Shown here: positions 17,220 to 25,813 of the stretch, piece after piece
How positions within the stretch are numbered: the stretch's first letter is position 1
Layout: every line of letters begins with the position of its first letter
DNA from: CAZNNH01 sp964574335
GTDB taxonomy: Bacteria > Acidobacteriota > Vicinamibacteria > Fen-336
Reading direction: 5' to 3'
DNA length: 46,800 nt
Assembly (NCBI GenBank): GCA_964574335.1
Contig: CAZNNH010000033.1
Coordinates: 1-46,800 of the forward strand
Position numbers and translations under genes: made by a program
The notes under the pieces: generated by a model
Told to the model about the DNA's origin: nothing
The model's database searches: none
Seen by the model: the letters and a program-made list of their open reading frames with translations, nothing else

Positions 17220-17772
17220 GCGCGGTCGCCGCGAGCTGCTCCGAGCCGGCCTGCGAGCCTCCGCCACGATCGCGGTCGGCGGCGCCACGAGCGCTCTCGT
17301 CGCGCGGGGAGCGGGCTATTCCACCGTCTGGCAGATCGACCCCGACGCGTGCGTCCAGTGCGAGCGTTGCTCGACGTACTGCGCCCTGCCGCAGTCCGCC
17401 GTGAAGTGCGTTCACGCCTACGACCTCTGCGGCTACTGCAAGCTGTGTGGCGGCTACCATCGTCCCGAGGCCCGCGTCCAGGACACGGCCGCCGAGAACC
17501 AGCTCTGCCCCACGGGGGCGATCCGCCGCACCTTCATCGAAGAGCCTTTCTACGAGTACACCATCGACGAGGAGCTGTGCATCGGCTGCGGGCGATGCGC
17601 GAAAGGCTGCGGCGCCTTCGGCAACAGCTCGCTCTTCCTGCAAGTCCGTCACGACCGCTGCCTGAGCTGCAACCAGTGTGCAATCGCCGAGGTCTGTCCC
17701 GCCCAGGCGTTCCGGAGGGTGCCCAGCAGCTCTCCCTATCTGCTGAAGGGGCGTCAGAGGGCCTCTCGATGA
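17209..17772 (+). CDS. Tat-exported polyferredoxin (NapG-like)
   Basis: This 187-residue protein has an N-terminal RGRRELLRAGLRASATIAVG, a twin-arginine-type leader. It then has several ferredoxin cysteine sets: CVQCERCSTYC (residues 49-58), CGYCKLC with LCPTGAI, CIGCGRCAKGC, and CLSCNQCAIAEVCP. That is enough for three to four [4Fe-4S] clusters. Size and order resemble NapG, the periplasmic ferredoxin that works with membrane NapH, and the next gene indeed encodes a NapH-like protein. It probably carries electrons between the membrane polyferredoxin and an extracytoplasmic partner. The ATG at 17209 is chosen over 17167 because it places the twin arginine at the N-terminus. Confidence 0.85.
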   Translation: MPSERGRRELLRAGLRASATIAVGGATSALVARGAGYSTVWQIDPDACVQCERCSTYCALPQSAVKCVHAYDLCGYCKLCGGYHRPEARVQDTAAENQLCPTGAIRRTFIEEPFYEYTIDEELCIGCGRCAKGCGAFGNSSLFLQVRHDRCLSCNQCAIAEVCPAQAFRRVPSSSPYLLKGRQRASR

Positions 17773-19067
17773 GGGCGCGGCTGAACGCGCTCGTCGCGCT
17801 CGCTCTGCTGGGAAGCGCCGCCTTTGTCTCGGGCGTGGACCGCGTGCCGCGCCCGGAGTTCGACAGCGGCTACCGACCTCCGTCGACGAGCGTCCCCTTC
17901 GGCGGCTCCGCCACCGGCGAGCCGGTCGCTGTGGCCGTGCTCGCGGCTGCTCTCGGGCTGGCCACGTTCCTCGTCATGCGCCACCGGTCGCGCCGCGCGC
18001 TGGTCGCGCTGAGCCTGGGGTCGCTCGTCTACTTCGGCTTCCTCCGCCAGGGGTGCCCCTGCCCGATCGGCTCCGTCCAGAACGTCGCCCGCGCTCTCGG
18101 CGACCGCTCGGTGGCGCTCCCCTTCGTGGTCGCAGCGACCTTCGCGCTGCCCCTCCTTTTCGCCGTCTGGCGCGGCCGTGTCTTCTGCGCCGCCGTCTGC
18201 CCGGCGGGGGCAGTGCAGGATCTCGTCCTTCTGCGCCCCCTGCGGGTGCCCACCGGTCTGGCGGCGGCCCTTTCGCTCGGTCGCCACCTCTACCTGGGGC
18301 TCGCGGTCCTGCTCGCCGCCACCGGCGGCGCCTTTCTCGTCTGCTCGTGGGATCCCTTCATCGCCCTGTTTCGCCTCTCCGGCGGCGCCGTGGGCTGGGG
18401 ACTTCTGGGGTCGTTCCTGGCGGCGAGCACGGTGGTGGCGCGTCCCTACTGCCGTTTCCTGTGTCCCTACGGCGTGCTCCTCGGGTGGTGCGCTCGGCTC
18501 GCGGGACGTCGCGCGCACCCCTGCCCCCAGGAGTGTCTCACCTGTCATCTGTGTGCCGACGCCTGCCCCATCGGCGCCCTGCGCGCGCCGGCACACGAGG
18601 ACGCCCCGGAAGGGCGCCGGCGTGCCGTCCGACGCCTCGCCTGGCTGCTGGCGCTTTGCCCCGTCTTCGTTCTCAGCGGCGCCTGGCTGGGCTCGCGCCT
18701 CGACGCCGCCCTCTCCCGGCTGCATCCCACCGTCGCCCTCGCCGAACGAATGGCGGCCGAGGACGTCGGCGCCGCCAGCGGCACCACGCTCGAGAGCCAG
18801 ACCTTCCGGGCAGGGGGCCGTGCGGCGGCCGAGCTGATGACGGTGGCGCACGAGCTGCGTGCGCGCGTCCGACTCGGTGGATGGATCCTCGGAGCCTACC
18901 TGGGGCTGGTTGTCAGCGCGGCCCTGCTGCGTTGGTCGCGCTGGCCCCGCCGAGCGAGGTACGGACCGGATGCCGGCGACTGCCTCGCCTGCGGCCGCTG
19001 CTTCTCGGCCTGCCCGCAGTCTCGTGTCCCACTCGCCCGGCTGCAGGAGTCTTCCGTCCGTGTCTGA
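17769..19067 (+). CDS. NapH/NosR-type membrane polyferredoxin
   Basis: This 432-residue integral membrane iron-sulfur protein has several hydrophobic segments, including VAVAVLAAALGLATFLVM and LPFVVAATFALPLLFAVW. Between them lie CPxG-type motifs: GCPCPIGSVQN, CAAVCPAGAVQD and CRFLCPYGVLLG. CLTCHLCADACP and the C-terminal CLACGRCFSACPQ are ferredoxin sites. This is the pattern of NapH, NosR and related proteins that move electrons between a membrane pool and iron-sulfur proteins. It overlaps the NapG-like gene (ATGA) and the next propeller gene. A quinone-linked or trans-membrane electron path is the likely role; the direction is not known. Confidence 0.87.
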   Translation: MRARLNALVALALLGSAAFVSGVDRVPRPEFDSGYRPPSTSVPFGGSATGEPVAVAVLAAALGLATFLVMRHRSRRALVALSLGSLVYFGFLRQGCPCPIGSVQNVARALGDRSVALPFVVAATFALPLLFAVWRGRVFCAAVCPAGAVQDLVLLRPLRVPTGLAAALSLGRHLYLGLAVLLAATGGAFLVCSWDPFIALFRLSGGAVGWGLLGSFLAASTVVARPYCRFLCPYGVLLGWCARLAGRRAHPCPQECLTCHLCADACPIGALRAPAHEDAPEGRRRAVRRLAWLLALCPVFVLSGAWLGSRLDAALSRLHPTVALAERMAAEDVGAASGTTLESQTFRAGGRAAAELMTVAHELRARVRLGGWILGAYLGLVVSAALLRWSRWPRRARYGPDAGDCLACGRCFSACPQSRVPLARLQESSVRV

Positions 19068-20730
19068 GTCGTCCAGGCCGACAGCTCTTCGGGTCGCCCG
19101 CGCTGTGACCGCCGCGGGCTTGGCCTTCTCGTCGTTGCTGGCGCTTCTTCTCGTCGCCAACTGGCTCCAGGTGCGCGCCGTCGATCCTCTGGGGAGCCCG
19201 GCGCTGGAGACGCTTCGTGCCCGGCTCACGCAGGACCCGGAGGACGAGGCGCTGCGCGAGCAGATCCGTGCCCTCGACCTCCTCGCGCGCCGCGCCTTTT
19301 TCGCCAGCCGGTGGCAGCAGCGGACGGTAGGACTGCTCCTCATCGGCGCCCTCGGGATCACCCTCTTCTCCGCTCGGCTGCTGGTGGGTGAGGCTGGTCG
19401 TCGCCCGGCAGTCCCGACGAGGAGTGGCGCGCCACCCTTCTGGGTCGACGCGTTGCGGGCCCGTCGCTGGCTCGCACTCTCCGCCGGCGGGTTGCTGGTG
19501 ACGGCGACCACGGTGATCTTGACCGCGCGCAGCCACATCGGCGACGGCTCCTCGAACCGGGCCGGCTCCGCGGGGGTGACGGAGCCGGGCGAGACCGACT
19601 GGCCCTTCTTCCGGGGCCCGGGCGGTAACGGCGTGGCGGTGGACCAGGACGCGCCGATCGCCTGGGATGGTGCGTCGGGCAGGGGCATCGCCTGGAAGGT
19701 CGAGCCGCCGTTGCCCGGGAACAGCTCGCCGATCGTCATGGGTGCGCGGCTGTTCCTCACCGGCGCCGATCGGGAGACGCAGGAGGTCTACTGCTACGCG
19801 CTCGAGACCGGCGCGCTGCTCTGGAGACAGACCGTGAAGGGAGGGCCGGACGCGGGCAGCGGGCCGCCTCCCCACGTCCATCCCGACACGGGGTTCGCAC
19901 CCTCGACGATGGCCACGGACGGGGCGCGGGTCTTCGCCATCTTCCCCACGGGTGACCTGGCGGCCTTCGATCTCGAGGGCCAGGCCCTCTGGTCGACGAG
20001 CCTGGGGGTGCCCGACAACCACTACGGTCACGCGTCCTCGCTGATCACCTCTGGCGGCCGCCTCATCGTCCAGTGGGACCAGCACCAGGGTGCCCAGATC
20101 GTCGCCTATGACGCCGCAACGGGGAGCCTGGCCTGGCGGGCGGCGCGCGACGTCATCTCCTGGGCCTCGCCGGTGATCGTCAACACGGGATCGCGCGAGG
20201 AGTTGCTCGTCACCAACAGCAAGTCGGTGGCCGCCTATGCGCCGGGCACCGGCGTGCTCCTCTGGCGCAGCGATTGCCTCGGTGGGGAGGTGGGGCCCTC
20301 CGCGGCCTTCGCGGACGGTCTGGTCTTCGTGGCCAACGATCGTGCCACCGCGGCCGCGGTGCGGCCGGGCGGCGAGGTCGTGTGGGAGTACGACCAGGAG
20401 CTTCCCGACACGGCCAGCCCGGTCGCCACCAGCGACCTCGTGGTCCTGGCCACGAGCTACGGCGTGCTCGTGTGCCTCGACGCCAAGACCGGCGAGCAGG
20501 TCTGGCTGGCCGAGCTGCAGAGCGGCTTCTATGCCTCGCCCATCGTGGTGGGAGATCGGCTCTACGCCCTCGATCTCGACGGCGTGATGCACGTCGTGAA
20601 GCTGGGTCGCACGTTCGAGCTGCTGGCCGAGCCCGCGCTCGGCGAGCCTGCGATGGCCACGCCCGCCTTCGTCGGCGGACGGATCTATGCGCGCGGGGAA
20701 CGCTTCCTCTATGCCATTGCTGGAGACTGA
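19060..20730 (+). CDS. membrane-anchored PQQ-like beta-propeller protein 4
   Basis: This 556-residue protein starts at a GTG that overlaps the polyferredoxin gene by 8 bp. The first 165 residues contain three membrane segments: AGLAFSSLLALLLVANWL, TVGLLLIGALGITLFSARLL and LALSAGGLLVTATTVIL. A propeller opening with DWPFFRGPGGNGVAVD follows, with blades such as DGLVFVANDRATAAAVRPGG and GDRLYALDLDGVMHVVKLG. The fusion of a membrane anchor with a propeller fixes the latter at the membrane next to the NapH-like protein. A docking or assembly role for an electron-transfer complex is plausible but inferred. An odd number of helices suggests the N-terminus and propeller are on opposite faces. Confidence 0.86.
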   Translation: MSESSRPTALRVARAVTAAGLAFSSLLALLLVANWLQVRAVDPLGSPALETLRARLTQDPEDEALREQIRALDLLARRAFFASRWQQRTVGLLLIGALGITLFSARLLVGEAGRRPAVPTRSGAPPFWVDALRARRWLALSAGGLLVTATTVILTARSHIGDGSSNRAGSAGVTEPGETDWPFFRGPGGNGVAVDQDAPIAWDGASGRGIAWKVEPPLPGNSSPIVMGARLFLTGADRETQEVYCYALETGALLWRQTVKGGPDAGSGPPPHVHPDTGFAPSTMATDGARVFAIFPTGDLAAFDLEGQALWSTSLGVPDNHYGHASSLITSGGRLIVQWDQHQGAQIVAYDAATGSLAWRAARDVISWASPVIVNTGSREELLVTNSKSVAAYAPGTGVLLWRSDCLGGEVGPSAAFADGLVFVANDRATAAAVRPGGEVVWEYDQELPDTASPVATSDLVVLATSYGVLVCLDAKTGEQVWLAELQSGFYASPIVVGDRLYALDLDGVMHVVKLGRTFELLAEPALGEPAMATPAFVGGRIYARGERFLYAIAGD

Positions 20731-23077
20731 GACGGAACCGGACCCGGAGGGTGACGGCATCGACGCCATCGTGCGGCGCGTCGGCGCCGACCCGCGTCAC
20801 GTCGTGCCGATCCTTCAAGCGATCCAGGCCCGGCATGGCTATGTCTCCAACCAGGCCATGGAGCGGGTGTGTGCGCTGACCCGGATCTCGCCGGCGCGCA
20901 TCAGCAGCGTGGTCTCGTTCTACGCACGGTTCCGCACCCGCCCCGCGGGTCGTCACACCATCCGAGTGTGTGTCGGGACCGCCTGCCATGTCCTGGGAGC
21001 GGAATCGGTCCTCGAGGCCTTCCGCCAGCACCTCGGCCTCGCCGAGGGCACGGATACCGACCCGGCCCGGCTCTTCACGGTGGAGAAGGTGGGTTGTCTG
21101 GGCTGCTGCATGCTGGCGCCCGCCGTCCAGATCGACGACGTCACCTACGGTCCGGTCCACTCCGGCTCGGTACCCGGAGTCGTGGAGGATTTCCTCGCCG
21201 CGCGCGATGCCGTCGATGGGAGCCCCGACTCTCCCGCGTCCGCGGGCGCCGCGCGCGGCGAGGTACGGCTCTGCCAGTGCTCGAGCTGCTCGGCCTCCGG
21301 GGCTCGCCGTGTGGCGGAGAGCCTCCGTCGCGAGGCTGACGCCCTCCACCTTTCGGTGGCCGTTCGCGAGGTCGGGTGCACGGGCATGGCGTACCAAGCC
21401 CCGGTTGTGGAGGTGGTCGCGGGAGAGCGCAGCTTCCGGTACGGACGGGTCGGCGTGGGCCAGGCGCGGACCATCCTCGAGCGTCACTTCCTTCCGAAGT
21501 GGAGCACGCCACGCCTGCTGAGCGCGGGCCGCGAACTGCTCGAGCGGATCCTCGACGGCCAGGGGAGCGCGCCGATCACGCGCTATCTCCTCGACGGGCC
21601 GGCTTCGGCGGATGCTGCCTTCGCGGGGGCGCAGCGTCGAGTCTCGACCGCCTGCTCCGGCCACCTGGGGCCCCTCGATCTCGAGGCCTACCTGGGTGCG
21701 GGTGGCTTTCGCGCCGCCCGCGTCTGCCTGCTCGATCTGACCCCCGGGGCCATCATCGACCGTGTTCGTGAGAGCGGCCTGCGGGGTCGGGGCGGGGCCG
21801 GCTTCCCCACGGCGACCAAGTGGGCGCGCGTGCTGGCGGCGCCGGGAGACGGCAAGCTGGTGGTCGCCAACGGCGACGAGGGCGATCCGGGTGCTTTCAT
21901 GGATCGCATGCTCCTCGAGTCCTTCCCCCTTCGTGTCGTCGAGGGCATGATCATCGCCTCTCGTGCGGTTGGTGCGCACCGCGGGTTTCTCTACATCCGC
22001 GACGAGTACCCGCTCGCCCTCCAGCGGGTGCGCCAGGCGGTGGCTCTGTGCGAGGAGGGCGGCTGGCTTGGCGAGGACCTCCAGGGTTCGCAGCATGGTC
22101 TGACGCTGGAGGTGGTGGCGGGAGCCGGCGCCTTCGTGTGCGGGGAGGAGACGGCCCTCCTCGCCGCCATCGAGGGGCGTCGCGGCACGCCACGTCCCCG
22201 TCCGCCCTATCCCTCCGAGTCGGGTCTGTGGGGCAGGCCCACCCTCGTCAACAACGTCGAGACGCTGGCGCTGCTGCCGGCCATCCTGGACCAGGGCGCC
22301 TCGGCCTTCGCGGCGCTCGGGACAGCCACCAGCACGGGAAGCAAGTGCTTCTCCCTGGCCGGCAAGGTGGCCCGCAGCGGGTTGGTCGAGGTCCCCATGG
22401 GGCTCACGCTGCGGCAGATCGTGGAGGAGATCGGCGGCGGGGTCCCCGGCGGACAGGCCCTGAAGGCGGTGCAGATCGGCGGCCCGTCAGGCGGCTGTGT
22501 GCCCGCGCACCTCTGTGACACCCCCGTGGACTTCGACGCCCTCGCCTCCGTGGGATCGATGATGGGGTCGGGCGGGCTGGTCGTGCTCGACGACGCCGAC
22601 TGCATGGTCGAGATCGCCCGCTACTTCATGGCCTTCACGGCGTCCGAGTCCTGCGGACGCTGCACGTTCTGCCGGGTGGGGACGACGCGATTGCTGGAGA
22701 TCCTCGAGCGTCTCTGCCACGGCACGGCGCGGGCGGGCGATCTGGAGCGCCTGGAGGAGCTCGCAAGGTGGGTCCGGCGCGGCAGCCTGTGCGGTCTGGG
22801 GAAGACGGCTCCGAATCCCGTGCTCTCGACCCTCACCCACTTCCGCGACGAGTACCTGGCGCACGTGGCGGGCCGTTGCCCCGCCGGCTACTGCCGGGAT
22901 CTCATCACCTATTCCATCGGCGAGGCCTGCATCGGCTGCACCAAGTGCGCTCAGAGCTGCACGGCCGGCGCCATCGTTCCCACCCCCTACGAGCGCCACC
23001 GCATCGACGTCGATCGCTGTCGCCGCTGTGGCGCCTGCCGGTCCGTCTGCCCGACCCACGCGGTGGAGGTCCGGTAG
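20711..23077 (+). CDS. NuoE-NuoF fusion with C-terminal ferredoxin domain
   Basis: This 788-residue cytoplasmic oxidoreductase has several domains. Residues 15-165 are NuoE-like, with the [2Fe-2S] ligands Cys87, Cys92, Cys129 and Cys133 (CVGTAC and CLGCC). A second thioredoxin-like stretch starts at CQCSSC and leads to the NuoF part: NADH/FMN sites GLRGRGGAGFPTATKW and ANGDEGDPGAFMDR, GAGAFVCGEETALL, and the [4Fe-4S] motif ESCGRCTFCRVGT near residue 648. CIGCTKCAQSC and CRRCGACRSVC at the end bind two more clusters. The order matches HndC/HydB-type diaphorase subunits with NuoE added in front. It should take electrons from NAD(P)H. The ATG at 20711 overlaps the previous gene by 20 bp. Confidence 0.92.
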   Translation: MPLLETETEPDPEGDGIDAIVRRVGADPRHVVPILQAIQARHGYVSNQAMERVCALTRISPARISSVVSFYARFRTRPAGRHTIRVCVGTACHVLGAESVLEAFRQHLGLAEGTDTDPARLFTVEKVGCLGCCMLAPAVQIDDVTYGPVHSGSVPGVVEDFLAARDAVDGSPDSPASAGAARGEVRLCQCSSCSASGARRVAESLRREADALHLSVAVREVGCTGMAYQAPVVEVVAGERSFRYGRVGVGQARTILERHFLPKWSTPRLLSAGRELLERILDGQGSAPITRYLLDGPASADAAFAGAQRRVSTACSGHLGPLDLEAYLGAGGFRAARVCLLDLTPGAIIDRVRESGLRGRGGAGFPTATKWARVLAAPGDGKLVVANGDEGDPGAFMDRMLLESFPLRVVEGMIIASRAVGAHRGFLYIRDEYPLALQRVRQAVALCEEGGWLGEDLQGSQHGLTLEVVAGAGAFVCGEETALLAAIEGRRGTPRPRPPYPSESGLWGRPTLVNNVETLALLPAILDQGASAFAALGTATSTGSKCFSLAGKVARSGLVEVPMGLTLRQIVEEIGGGVPGGQALKAVQIGGPSGGCVPAHLCDTPVDFDALASVGSMMGSGGLVVLDDADCMVEIARYFMAFTASESCGRCTFCRVGTTRLLEILERLCHGTARAGDLERLEELARWVRRGSLCGLGKTAPNPVLSTLTHFRDEYLAHVAGRCPAGYCRDLITYSIGEACIGCTKCAQSCTAGAIVPTPYERHRIDVDRCRRCGACRSVCPTHAVEVR

Positions 23078-23078
23078 G

Positions 23079-24611
23079 GTGCCGAGACTCACCATCGACG
23101 GCCGCCGCGTCGACGTGGAGCCGGGGACGACGGTTCTCGCGGCGGCTACTCGGCTGGGCATGCCGATCCCCACGCTCTGCCACCTCGAAGGCATCGAGCC
23201 GCTGGCGACCTGCATGGTGTGTCTCGTCGAGGAACGTGCGGGCGGCCGCCTCGTCCCTTCGTGCTCTACGCGCGCCGAAGGGGGAATGGTCATCCACACC
23301 AACAGCACCCTGGCCCAGGAGGCACGCCGGACCGCACTCGAGCTTCTGCTCTCGGAGCACGCCGGCGAGTGCGAGGCGCCCTGCCAGCGCGCCTGTCCCC
23401 TCGGGATCGACATCCCCGAGATGCTGGACCGCCTCGAGTGCGACGGAGAGGCGGCGGCGTGGCGGGTGCTGCGCGAGAGCGTCCCGCTACCCGTCACCGC
23501 GGCACGCCTCTGCCCGGCTGGATGCGAGAAGGCGTGCCGGCGGCGCTCGCTCGACACACCGGTGCGCGTTCGGGAGGTTCACAGGGAGCTGGCGGACTGG
23601 GGCCTGCGGCAGGGGCCCAGCCGGCTGCCACCCTGCGCCGGGGCAACCGGCAAGCGGGTGACCATCGTCGGGGCCGGTCTCGTCGGGCTGGCGGCAGCGG
23701 ACCGGCTGCTCACTCTGGGCCACGCGTGCACGCTGTACGAGCAGGGACAGGCGGTAGCCGAGTCCTTTCGCCGCACCGAAGCGCTGGCGTCCCGGGACGC
23801 GCAGGCTCTGGCGGCCGAGATCGACGGGATCCTCGCCCGGGGTGCCACGCTACACCTGGGAGTCGTTGCGGGAGCCGAGATCCCCTGGCACGAGCTGCGC
23901 TTTCGGTGCGATGTGCTGCTGCTGGCAACCGGTGAGGCTCCCGCCGGCGTGAATGTCCCCGACGTGGAGACGCGGGACGCCGTGGTCGCAGTCGCGAAGA
24001 CGCCGCGATCCGGCCGCAACGCCCTGCAGTCCCTGATCCAGGGGCGCGAGATGGCGCAGGTCGCCCATCGCCTCCTGATCGGCGACGAGACGCCTCCTAC
24101 GACTGGGCGCGGCTGCGCCCGGCTCGGGCCGACCACGACCGACGACCTCCGCACCCTGGCCGGCAACCGTCTTGGCAGAAACGGCCGCCTGGCCGCAGCG
24201 GAGGCCCGTCCCGATGGGTGCGGTGAGAGCCGGAGCGAAGCTCGTCGTTGCCTGGGCTGTGGTTGTCGAAGCACGCCCTCCTGCGCGCTCCGTCGGCTCT
24301 GCCAGGAGCATGGCGTCGAGCCGCGCCGCCACGCCGGACGGCGCCGGCCCATCGACCCAGTGGAGGAGCACGCCCTGGTTCGCTACGAGCCGGGCAAGTG
24401 CATCCTGTGTGGTCGCTGTGCTCGCCTGGCCGAGGCGGCCGATGAGCCGCTGGGCCTGGTGGTCACCGGGCGTGGCCCCGCCACCCGGATCAGCGTCCCT
24501 CTGAAGCGCCCCCTGGCCCAGGCCCTCGAACGCAGCGCCGTCGCCTGCGCCAACGCCTGCCCCACCGGTGCCCTCACCCTCCGGGGCAACACTCAGAAAG
24601 GGAACTCATGA
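23079..24611 (+). CDS. NuoG/GltD-like iron-sulfur flavoprotein
   Basis: This protein of about 510 residues starts at a GTG one base after the previous stop. The N-terminus is a NuoG/HydA-type [2Fe-2S] domain (Cys34, Cys45, Cys48, Cys62). A [4Fe-4S] segment follows, HAGECEAPCQRACPLGIDIP (His94, Cys98, Cys102, Cys106), then LCPAGCEKACRRRSLDTPV and the FAD motif VTIVGAGLVGLAAADRLL, as in GltD-like proteins. I cannot find the second Rossmann motif (GGGxxA) that binds NADPH in GltD. The C-terminus has RCLGCGC and CILCGRCARL with CANACPTGAL. It probably receives electrons from the NuoE-NuoF protein and passes them to ferredoxins. Confidence 0.86.
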   Translation: MPRLTIDGRRVDVEPGTTVLAAATRLGMPIPTLCHLEGIEPLATCMVCLVEERAGGRLVPSCSTRAEGGMVIHTNSTLAQEARRTALELLLSEHAGECEAPCQRACPLGIDIPEMLDRLECDGEAAAWRVLRESVPLPVTAARLCPAGCEKACRRRSLDTPVRVREVHRELADWGLRQGPSRLPPCAGATGKRVTIVGAGLVGLAAADRLLTLGHACTLYEQGQAVAESFRRTEALASRDAQALAAEIDGILARGATLHLGVVAGAEIPWHELRFRCDVLLLATGEAPAGVNVPDVETRDAVVAVAKTPRSGRNALQSLIQGREMAQVAHRLLIGDETPPTTGRGCARLGPTTTDDLRTLAGNRLGRNGRLAAAEARPDGCGESRSEARRCLGCGCRSTPSCALRRLCQEHGVEPRRHAGRRRPIDPVEEHALVRYEPGKCILCGRCARLAEAADEPLGLVVTGRGPATRISVPLKRPLAQALERSAVACANACPTGALTLRGNTQKGNS

Positions 24612-25735
24612 CGACGCACGCCACAGCCGTCCCGCTCGCCTATTCCCCGGCCCCTGCTTCGAGCAACCGCCCAACGCTGAAACACGCAGACAAGCGCGTC
24701 TCTTCCATCCTGCGGGACGCGGGGGACGGCCGCCCCATCACACGCGCCGAGGCGGAGCTTCTGCTGGCGCTGCCCGAGGACTCCCTCGAGGCCTGCCTGC
24801 TGCGCGACACGGCCAACAGCCTCTCGCGCCGCCGCTTCGGCAACCAGGGGCTGCTTCTCGGCCAGATCGGCGTCGACATGGCGCCCTGTGACGGGGACTG
24901 CTCCTTCTGTTTCTTCGGAGAGTCGCACACGACGGTGACCGCCTCCACGCTCCCGTTCGAGGAGATCGTGAAGCGGTGCGAACGGTTCGCTGCCGGGGGC
25001 GCCAGCGGCGTCTTCCTCATGACGATGCACCGGTTCGGTTTCGACTGGTTCCGGGACCTCTGCGCGGCGCTGCGTCGCACGATCTCCCCGTCTCTCGAGA
25101 TCCTGGCCAATGTCGGGGATGTCTCCCTCTCGCAGTTGAAGGAGCTTCGGGCCGTCGGCGTGAGCGGCGCCTACCACGTCTGTCGCCTTCGCGAGGGGGT
25201 CGACTCGTGCATGGACCCGGCTCACCGCCGGGCGACGATCGAGAGGATCATCGAGTCCGGTCTGGGGTGGTACAACCTGTGCGAGCCCATCGGTCCCGAG
25301 CACTCCCCGCGGGAGCTGGCGGATCAGATGTGGCTGGGCGTCGAGATGCCGTGTCGGCAGCACGGCGCCATGCAGCGCTTCCCGGTTCCGGGCTCACCCC
25401 TCGCCAAGCACGGGGAGATCCCCCTCGCGCGGCTGGGCCAGATCGTGGCGGTCGTCGCCCTGGCCACCGCCCATCGCGCCGAGACGACCAGCATCGCCGT
25501 CAACGTCTCGAACGTCGTGGGCCTTCTCAGCGGGGCCAACGCGCTCTTTCCCGAAGCGGGGGAGCCGGAGACAGCCGGGGAAGGTCCCCTCGGAAAGCAG
25601 GTCTCGGCGGGATTCACCACGGCGCTGTGGCGCCAGACGACCGAGATCTCGACGGCGGATTGTCGGCGGATGCTGGCCATGGGTGGCTTCTCCGGGCTCA
25701 TGAGCTCGAACGGGAAAGCACCACTTCGGCTGTGA
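24608..25735 (+). CDS. BioB/HydE-like radical SAM enzyme
   Basis: This 375-residue radical SAM protein has the cluster motif CDGDCSFCFF near residue 97. The barrel that follows resembles biotin synthase and HydE in layout: ILANVGDVSLSQLKELRAVG, GAYHVCRLREGVDSCMDPAH and NLCEPIGPEHSPRELADQ. It is not BioB by context, and the usual BioB cysteine pattern is not recognised. It overlaps the NuoG-like gene by ATGA and is the last gene of the run, so the two electron-transfer proteins before it may reduce its cluster. A methyl, sulfur or rearrangement chemistry on a small molecule is possible; the substrate is unknown. Confidence 0.87.
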   Translation: MTTHATAVPLAYSPAPASSNRPTLKHADKRVSSILRDAGDGRPITRAEAELLLALPEDSLEACLLRDTANSLSRRRFGNQGLLLGQIGVDMAPCDGDCSFCFFGESHTTVTASTLPFEEIVKRCERFAAGGASGVFLMTMHRFGFDWFRDLCAALRRTISPSLEILANVGDVSLSQLKELRAVGVSGAYHVCRLREGVDSCMDPAHRRATIERIIESGLGWYNLCEPIGPEHSPRELADQMWLGVEMPCRQHGAMQRFPVPGSPLAKHGEIPLARLGQIVAVVALATAHRAETTSIAVNVSNVVGLLSGANALFPEAGEPETAGEGPLGKQVSAGFTTALWRQTTEISTADCRRMLAMGGFSGLMSSNGKAPLRL

Positions 25736-25813
25736 CGACACGTCGCCATCGTTGTCGGAGCGTGGCCGCGCCTGCGACCCGGCGTGTCTTCTGAGCGGAG
25801 GACCCTGACAGCA

